A stretch of 64,000 nucleotides of DNA from Enterovibrio sp051650965 (lineage in GTDB: Bacteria > Pseudomonadota > Gammaproteobacteria > Enterobacterales > Vibrionaceae), in NCBI GenBank assembly GCA_051650965.1, contig JBOFRL010000023.1, forward strand, positions 75,574 through 139,573, given 5' to 3'. The notes under the pieces were generated by a model. It did not search any database, was not told the origin of the DNA, and was given only the letters and a program-made list of their open reading frames with translations. This document shows, piece after piece, positions 59,330 to 64,000 of this stretch; positions within the stretch are counted from its first letter, which is position 1, and each line of letters begins with the position of its first letter. The translations under genes were made by a program, and so were the position numbers.

Positions 59330-60907
59330 TCAGCGCGTATGTGGGACTATATCTCGAAAATAATCATCAAGGTACTGTGCGAACGAGATCACGTCCTGAC
59401 TTTCCAGCTCTTTTTGCTTTTGCAAACTGAGCTGACTTTCGTCCTTAAACTGCTGCTCAAGGATCGCGCTGTAATTTTGCTGCGCCAAAATTTGCTGATG
59501 CGCCTGCGCGAGTTTTTGCCCTGTTTGCAGCAGACCGCCGCCTTGTTGAATAGTCGTTAACATTCTATGGGAAAAGGTTTTTTCCGGATGCGCAAACCAG
59601 CTGCTAAGTTCAAGGCAACATTTTTGGTAGCGCGGCTTTTCAAGCGCACTGTCCATAACTTTAGCGATTTCAAGCAACTGCGCGAAAATATGCTCGCCCC
59701 ACTGCTGCTGCGTGAGCACTTCGCCGTTGCAGCCAATTTTTAGCTCAAGCCCCGGTTTTCGCCCCTCAAGCACAATCAAGCGCCAATTGTTACGCCAGCA
59801 CCCAAGCTCGGCGGCGTTCATCGGAGCCGACGGCGACAAAGCGCACCACGTCAAAAAAAGATCCAAAAAGTCCATTTGCAGCAAGTCGATCCCCACCGGA
59901 CTAAACGGATTGACGTCCAGCGAGCGCACCTCGATGTATTCCACGCCTTGGCTTTCAAGCGCTTGCAGCGGCCGCTGTCCAGGCAACGTTACCCTTTTAG
60001 GGCGGATCGGCGCGTACAGCTCGTTTTCAATCTGCAAAATATTAGTATTAAGCTGCTGATAACCTTGCTCATTTTTCACAGGGATCGGCTCAAAATAAGG
60101 CGATGGCGTTTTAAGCGCGCGGCGCACCCCCATCACGTATTGATCCACGCTGTTAAAACTCAAATCGAGTCCACTTTGCGCATGGCTGGTGTAGCCCAAA
60201 TCGCTCAGACGCAGCGACGTCGCGTAAGGCAGATAGAGCGTTCCATCGCTCATTTTTTCAAAAGGCAGCGCACTGGGGCGCTTTAAAAAAGAGCCGCACA
60301 GCGCAGGCGACGCGCCAAATAGGTACGGAATGAGCCAGCCAAAGCGGTAATAGTTACGAATGACCGCAAAATATCCAGAAGAAACAGCCTGTTGATAATT
60401 TTCTTGCGTCAGATTTGCGCCATGCAGCTGCTGCCAAAACTCTTTAGAAAACGAAAAGTTAAAATGCACGCCAGCGATGATCTGCATCATGCTACCATAG
60501 CGATTTTTAAGTCCTTTTCGGTACAAGGTTTTCATTTTGCCAAGGTTTGATGTGCCATACTGGCCAAGCCAGATCTCTTCTTCGTCCGGCACGCAGCAAG
60601 GCATTGAAAGTGGCCAAATTTTTTCATTAGGCATCGCTTGATAAGTAAATTTATGAATGTCAACGAGCTGCGCGAGCGTCTGCGCCGATTGCGAGCTGAC
60701 CGGCGTGATAAATTCCAGCAGCTGCTCTGCAAAATCGGTAGTGATCCAGCGATTTTTTAACGCCGAGCCAAGCGGCGCCGGATGCGGAGTTTGCGCCAAC
60801 GCGCCTTGCTCGTCGATGCGCAATCCTTCTCTTTCAATGCCGCGCCCCATTGAAAGCAGCAGGTTAGGACAGTTTGCAAACAGGGCCAATTTGTCTACGT
60901 GCGTCAT
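59330..60907 (-). CDS. gshA: Glutamate-cysteine ligase GshA
   Basis: A 525-residue enzyme for the first step of glutathione synthesis, close in length to the E. coli type. Motifs: MGRGIEREGLRIDEQG near the N-terminus, TTDFAEQLLEFITP, YRKGLKNRYGSMMQIIAGVHFNFSFS, and the middle SQGVEYIEVRSLDVNPFSPVGI (here LESQGVEYIEVRSLDVN), which contributes glutamate and ATP binding. Downstream on the same strand from the M16 gene with a terminator between. Confidence 0.96.
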   Translation of the reverse strand: MTHVDKLALFANCPNLLLSMGRGIEREGLRIDEQGALAQTPHPAPLGSALKNRWITTDFAEQLLEFITPVSSQSAQTLAQLVDIHKFTYQAMPNEKIWPLSMPCCVPDEEEIWLGQYGTSNLGKMKTLYRKGLKNRYGSMMQIIAGVHFNFSFSKEFWQQLHGANLTQENYQQAVSSGYFAVIRNYYRFGWLIPYLFGASPALCGSFLKRPSALPFEKMSDGTLYLPYATSLRLSDLGYTSHAQSGLDLSFNSVDQYVMGVRRALKTPSPYFEPIPVKNEQGYQQLNTNILQIENELYAPIRPKRVTLPGQRPLQALESQGVEYIEVRSLDVNPFSPVGIDLLQMDFLDLFLTWCALSPSAPMNAAELGCWRNNWRLIVLEGRKPGLELKIGCNGEVLTQQQWGEHIFAQLLEIAKVMDSALEKPRYQKCCLELSSWFAHPEKTFSHRMLTTIQQGGGLLQTGQKLAQAHQQILAQQNYSAILEQQFKDESQLSLQKQKELESQDVISFAQYLDDYFRDIVPHTR

Positions 60908-60997
60908 ATAAAACTTCTCAAAAAAAAACTTAGCAAAGCATAATAAGGCGCCGAACGAAAAGCCACCAAAAATGTAAGATCACTCACAGTTTGAATG

Positions 60998-61029
60998 AAA
61001 AATGGCGAAGGATTAAACATCGCTTCGCC
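60998..61029 (-). terminator. Terminator after the M16 peptidase gene
   Basis: Arms GGCGAAG (61004-61010) and CTTCGCC (61023-61029) with a 12-base loop, followed on the minus strand by ATTTTTC. Confidence 0.7.
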
Positions 61030-61052
61030 ACCGTTAGGCTCAGTTTATGCCG

Positions 61053-63875
61053 TTATTCTTGAGAAAAAACGAGGGTTGAAAATGGCAACCCAAGCTTAAC
61101 CAATTGACTTTCAACGACGTTTTTATTTCCGACCACCACAATTTGATAATCACTTGGCGTAAACCATTTTGCCGCAAGCGAGCTAAGCTCTGCCAACGTG
61201 ACCTGCTCTGTGATCTGCTGCTGCGCGGCGACAAAATCAGGCTGCAAGCCAAATTTGAGCATGTAAGCAATAAATCGCGCTTTATCATCAGGCTCTTCAT
61301 AATTGAGCGCCTCCTGCTGCCCTATCGCCGAGCGCAAAAAGGCGAGCTCTTTTTCAGTCAGCCCCGCTTTGGCGTACTTGCTAAGCTCATTTTTAATAGC
61401 CACGATGGCCTCGCCCGTCGCATCCGCACGCACATCGGTGCTAAACGAGATGGTACCGTGCTGCTCAAAACCGCTCACCGCACTGCGCACGCCGTAGCTA
61501 AAACCTTTTTCTTCGCGCACAACTTGGTTGAGGCGCGAATTAAAATTGCCCGCCAGATTAAAATTGGCCAGCTGCGTCTTAAACTGCTCGCCTGTCACAT
61601 CAAACGGCAAGCCGGCGCGCAAAAACAAAATGCTGCTCTGCGCGGCATCCGGCTTATCGACCAGCCAAATGGCGCTTTTTTTCTGCGGCTTCATCTGCAC
61701 CGGATGCGCAACTTGCGCTTTTTTCCCTTGCCATTGCTGCAACGAGCGAAGCTTTGTGAGCAGCGTCTCTTGCGGCAAGTCGCTGATAGCTATCAGGCGC
61801 GCCTTGTCCGGCGTGTAGTGATTACGATAAAACTGGCGCACATCCTCAAGCGTAATGGAAGAAATCGCCGCTTTTGAGCCAGCCGCAAAACGGCGCCAAG
61901 GATCTTGATATAACAGCTCATTGGCGGCACGTCTCACCCACCACGTTGGGCGCTGCTGCGCGAGCTGTAGGCGCTCAAGATTTTGTTTTTTAAGGCGCGC
62001 AAAATCATTTTCGTCAAAACGCGGCGTAAATAGCAGCTCCTCAGCAATAGCCAGCGTCGGCTCAAGATTTTTGCTCAGGGTGTTGATGGCCAGCACAGTT
62101 CTATCATCCGCGGCGCTAACGTTCACGCTCGAGCCAAGCTGCTCAAGCTTTATCGCCAGCTGCTCGCTGGTATGAGTAAGCGAGCCTTCTTGCAAGAGCT
62201 GCGCGGTCAAAGAAGCGAGCCCCACTTTTTGCGCAGGCGCCATCAGCTCGCCCGCCGGCAGCAGCAGATAAAGCGTCGTGGTGGGCGTTTCGCAGTCCTT
62301 CGCGCCAGCAAGCTCCATGCCATTAGGCAGCAGTTTGCGGTACAAGGTTGGGCTTTTGATGCTGACATTTTCGCCCGCTTTAGGCGCGACGCTGCGGTCA
62401 AAATCAGCGGCCGGCTCACGCAGCGCAAGCGGCGGCGCAGGCTGCACGGCATACGCTTGCCGCGTCACGCTAAAATTCGCAGGCGCAACGGCAAGATCGG
62501 TGCGTCCATGCGGCACCACCGAGAGCGCAACGTGCGGCTTGCCAGCAATAAAACGCGTAAACGTACTGCTAAGCTGCTTGGGCTCTACGGCGTAGAGCTG
62601 CTTTAGCCACTTTGCTGTCTGATTCGGCTCATTAAAAAACATGTCATTGTAAGCAAGCTGCGTCACTTTCCCTTTAACGCTTTGCATGGCAAACACCGAG
62701 CTTGCCTCCGCCGTCCCTTGCAGCTGTAGCAGCTCCTGCGCAGTGACGCCATTGGCCGCAAACTGCGTAACCACTTGTTGTATATCGCGATAAAGACCCG
62801 TCAGCGACTGTCCCTGCCGCGCCAGCGCCGTGATTTGCCAAGAGCAAGCAAGCTCGTCGCAATTTTGCTCTGCATTGACGCTCAGCGCCTTGCCGGTTTG
62901 CACTAGTGCTTGATAAAGGCGGCTTGTTCGCCCCTGCCCAAGCACACTCGCGGACATATCAAGCGCAAGCTGCGACGACGCGCCAAGGTACTCGGTGGGC
63001 CAGCTGAGCACCAGCAAAGGCTGCGTGATCTTGTCTTGCTGAGTCACGAAACGGCTTTTCGCCAGCGCTACCGGCGCCGGCTTTTGTTTTACCACCTGCG
63101 GGCCTTGCGGGATGGCGCCAAAATATTTGGCCACCCACTGCAGCGTTTTAGCCTCATCAATATCGCCACCGATAGTCAAAGTGGCATTGTTTGGCCCGTA
63201 CCAACGCAAGAAAAAGGCTTTTAAATCATTAACATCGACTTTATCGAGCTCTTCTGGATAACCAATCGTTGGCCAGCGGTAAGGGTGCGTTGCGGGATAT
63301 AAGCTTGCCGCAACGTTTTCCCAAACCAAGCCATATGGACGATTATCGTAATTTTGCGCGCGCTCGTTTTTAACCGTATCGCGCTGAATTTCAAACTTTT
63401 CTTGCGAAACCGCGTCGAGCAAAAAGCCCATGCGATCCGCTTCAAGCCACAAAATTTTCTCCAGCTGATTGGCCGGCACCGTTTGGTAATAGTTGGTGCG
63501 GTCGCGATTCGTGCTCCCGTTCACGCGCCCGCCCGCCTCAGTGATCATGCGCATGTGCTGCTGCGAGGCCACGTGCTTAGAGCCTTGAAACATCATGTGC
63601 TCAAAAAAATGCGCAAAACCCGACTTGCCAAGCTCCTCGCGCGCCGAGCCCACGTGATAGGTCATGTCCACATGCACCAAAGGATCGGACTTATCTTGAT
63701 GCAGCAACACGGTTAACCCGTTGGCGAGGCGATATTTTTTATAATTTAGCGCCGGAAAATTACCGCCATTTTCACTTTGAATTAACGCGACGCCATCGGG
63801 CGGTGCAATCTGCGTTGAAAGCTGGCAACCAGCAAGCAAAAATGTAACAAGCAGCGGACGTATATACCCAATCAA
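61053..63875 (-). CDS. M16 family zinc metallopeptidase lipoprotein
   Basis: A 940-residue two-repeat M16 (pitrilysin-type) peptidase. A short signal sequence ends in the lipobox LLAGC (Cys17). The first half carries the zinc site H89-F-F-E92-H93 and the downstream NERAQNYDNRPYG glutamate; the second M16 half (from about residue 500) lacks the zinc motif and forms the other side of the chamber. Such enzymes degrade peptides in the periplasm. The only start at this place is a TTG at 63875 that overlaps the TGA of the upstream partial frame (TTGA); no ATG or ribosome site is visible, which suggests that the natural 5' end was altered. Confidence 0.88.
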   Translation of the reverse strand: MIGYIRPLLVTFLLAGCQLSTQIAPPDGVALIQSENGGNFPALNYKKYRLANGLTVLLHQDKSDPLVHVDMTYHVGSAREELGKSGFAHFFEHMMFQGSKHVASQQHMRMITEAGGRVNGSTNRDRTNYYQTVPANQLEKILWLEADRMGFLLDAVSQEKFEIQRDTVKNERAQNYDNRPYGLVWENVAASLYPATHPYRWPTIGYPEELDKVDVNDLKAFFLRWYGPNNATLTIGGDIDEAKTLQWVAKYFGAIPQGPQVVKQKPAPVALAKSRFVTQQDKITQPLLVLSWPTEYLGASSQLALDMSASVLGQGRTSRLYQALVQTGKALSVNAEQNCDELACSWQITALARQGQSLTGLYRDIQQVVTQFAANGVTAQELLQLQGTAEASSVFAMQSVKGKVTQLAYNDMFFNEPNQTAKWLKQLYAVEPKQLSSTFTRFIAGKPHVALSVVPHGRTDLAVAPANFSVTRQAYAVQPAPPLALREPAADFDRSVAPKAGENVSIKSPTLYRKLLPNGMELAGAKDCETPTTTLYLLLPAGELMAPAQKVGLASLTAQLLQEGSLTHTSEQLAIKLEQLGSSVNVSAADDRTVLAINTLSKNLEPTLAIAEELLFTPRFDENDFARLKKQNLERLQLAQQRPTWWVRRAANELLYQDPWRRFAAGSKAAISSITLEDVRQFYRNHYTPDKARLIAISDLPQETLLTKLRSLQQWQGKKAQVAHPVQMKPQKKSAIWLVDKPDAAQSSILFLRAGLPFDVTGEQFKTQLANFNLAGNFNSRLNQVVREEKGFSYGVRSAVSGFEQHGTISFSTDVRADATGEAIVAIKNELSKYAKAGLTEKELAFLRSAIGQQEALNYEEPDDKARFIAYMLKFGLQPDFVAAQQQITEQVTLAELSSLAAKWFTPSDYQIVVVGNKNVVESQLVKLGLPFSTLVFSQE

Positions 63876-64000
63876 CCTGAAGATGCTTGAGGCAATAGTT
63901 GAAAATTGTCATTGATCCGAGATGCTAAACGGCTACCAATGTCCGGCAATGTTTCCTTGAAAAATTTTGTTAGCGCAGCCCTAAAACAATACTTATCTTT
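63872..64000 (-). pseudogene. Partial frame, possible IS transposase C-terminus
   Basis: The minus strand is open from the window edge to TGA at 63872-63874, giving 42 residues with ALTKFFKETLPDIG and SRINDNFQLLPQAS. The pattern of a short helix with FF, a Pro, then RINDNFQ reminds me of the C-termini of IS630-type transposases, but I cannot confirm this. Whether the element is intact lies outside the window. The frame runs directly into the start of the peptidase gene. Confidence 0.4.

Noticed and set aside
1..64000. tRNA or rRNA genes
   Set aside because: I looked for GGTTCGAATC-type arms with CCA ends and for 16S/23S landmarks; only the tRNA-like part of tmRNA qualifies.

Overview
The window is chromosomal DNA from a polarly flagellated gammaproteobacterium, most like the Vibrionales/Aeromonadales/Alteromonadales side of the class. 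Support comes from a FadR with the extra internal segment known from Vibrio, the FlrA-FlrB-FlrC flagellar hierarchy, and several blocks whose order matches enteric or Vibrio genomes: smpB-ssrA next to ratA-rnfH, sixA/smrB/prmB/aroC, raiA/bamD/rluD/pgeF/clpB, and ffh/rpsP-rimM-trmD-rplS. I cannot name the genus.

Layout. 1-177: the end of a glycerate kinase. 0.4-3.7 kb: two convergent genes of no family I recognise, both rich in low-complexity Ala/Pro/Gln/Thr sequence. One has a single membrane segment; the other has a tandem duplicated helix-turn-helix-like domain and an acidic tail. 4.0-5.5 kb: ycgN and dusC. 5.8-10.5 kb: prkA-yeaH-spoVR, a stress/starvation module, in a block that turns AT-rich late in prkA and ends inside fadR. 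10.6-14.3 kb: fadR, dsbB, trhP (yegQ) and an overlapping ferredoxin gene. 14.6-16.4 kb: rnfH, ratA, smpB and tmRNA, the trans-translation system. 16.5-23.2 kb: a small secreted protein, a SlyD-like isomerase, aroC, an inserted AT-rich pair of polysaccharide genes (GT25 glycosyltransferase and O-antigen-ligase-like), prmB, smrB and sixA.

23.3-42.3 kb is a flagellar cluster, nearly all on the minus strand. Read in transcription order it holds two flagellins, flaG, fliD, a FliT-like gene, fliS, the sigma-54-type regulators flrA, flrB and flrC, then fliE-F-G-H-I-J-K-L-M-N. It stops after fliN: fliO-P-Q-R, flhB, flhA and fliA are not here. A divergent TPR-glycosyltransferase gene at 42.7 kb is a candidate for flagellin or surface glycosylation. 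A good sigma-28 promoter precedes the downstream flagellin gene and a sigma-54-like site precedes the upstream one.

45-52.6 kb: raiA, a soluble PAS-PAS chemoreceptor like BdlA, bamD, rluD, pgeF and clpB, the last with a near-perfect heat-shock promoter. 52.7-59.3 kb: nfsB, a DUF2799-type lipoprotein, yjjG, rplS-trmD-rimM-rpsP, ffh and a lytic transglycosylase lipoprotein. 59.3-64 kb: gshA, a 940-residue M16 peptidase lipoprotein, and at the very edge the end of what may be a transposase gene that abuts the peptidase start. I saw no tRNA, rRNA or CRISPR array.
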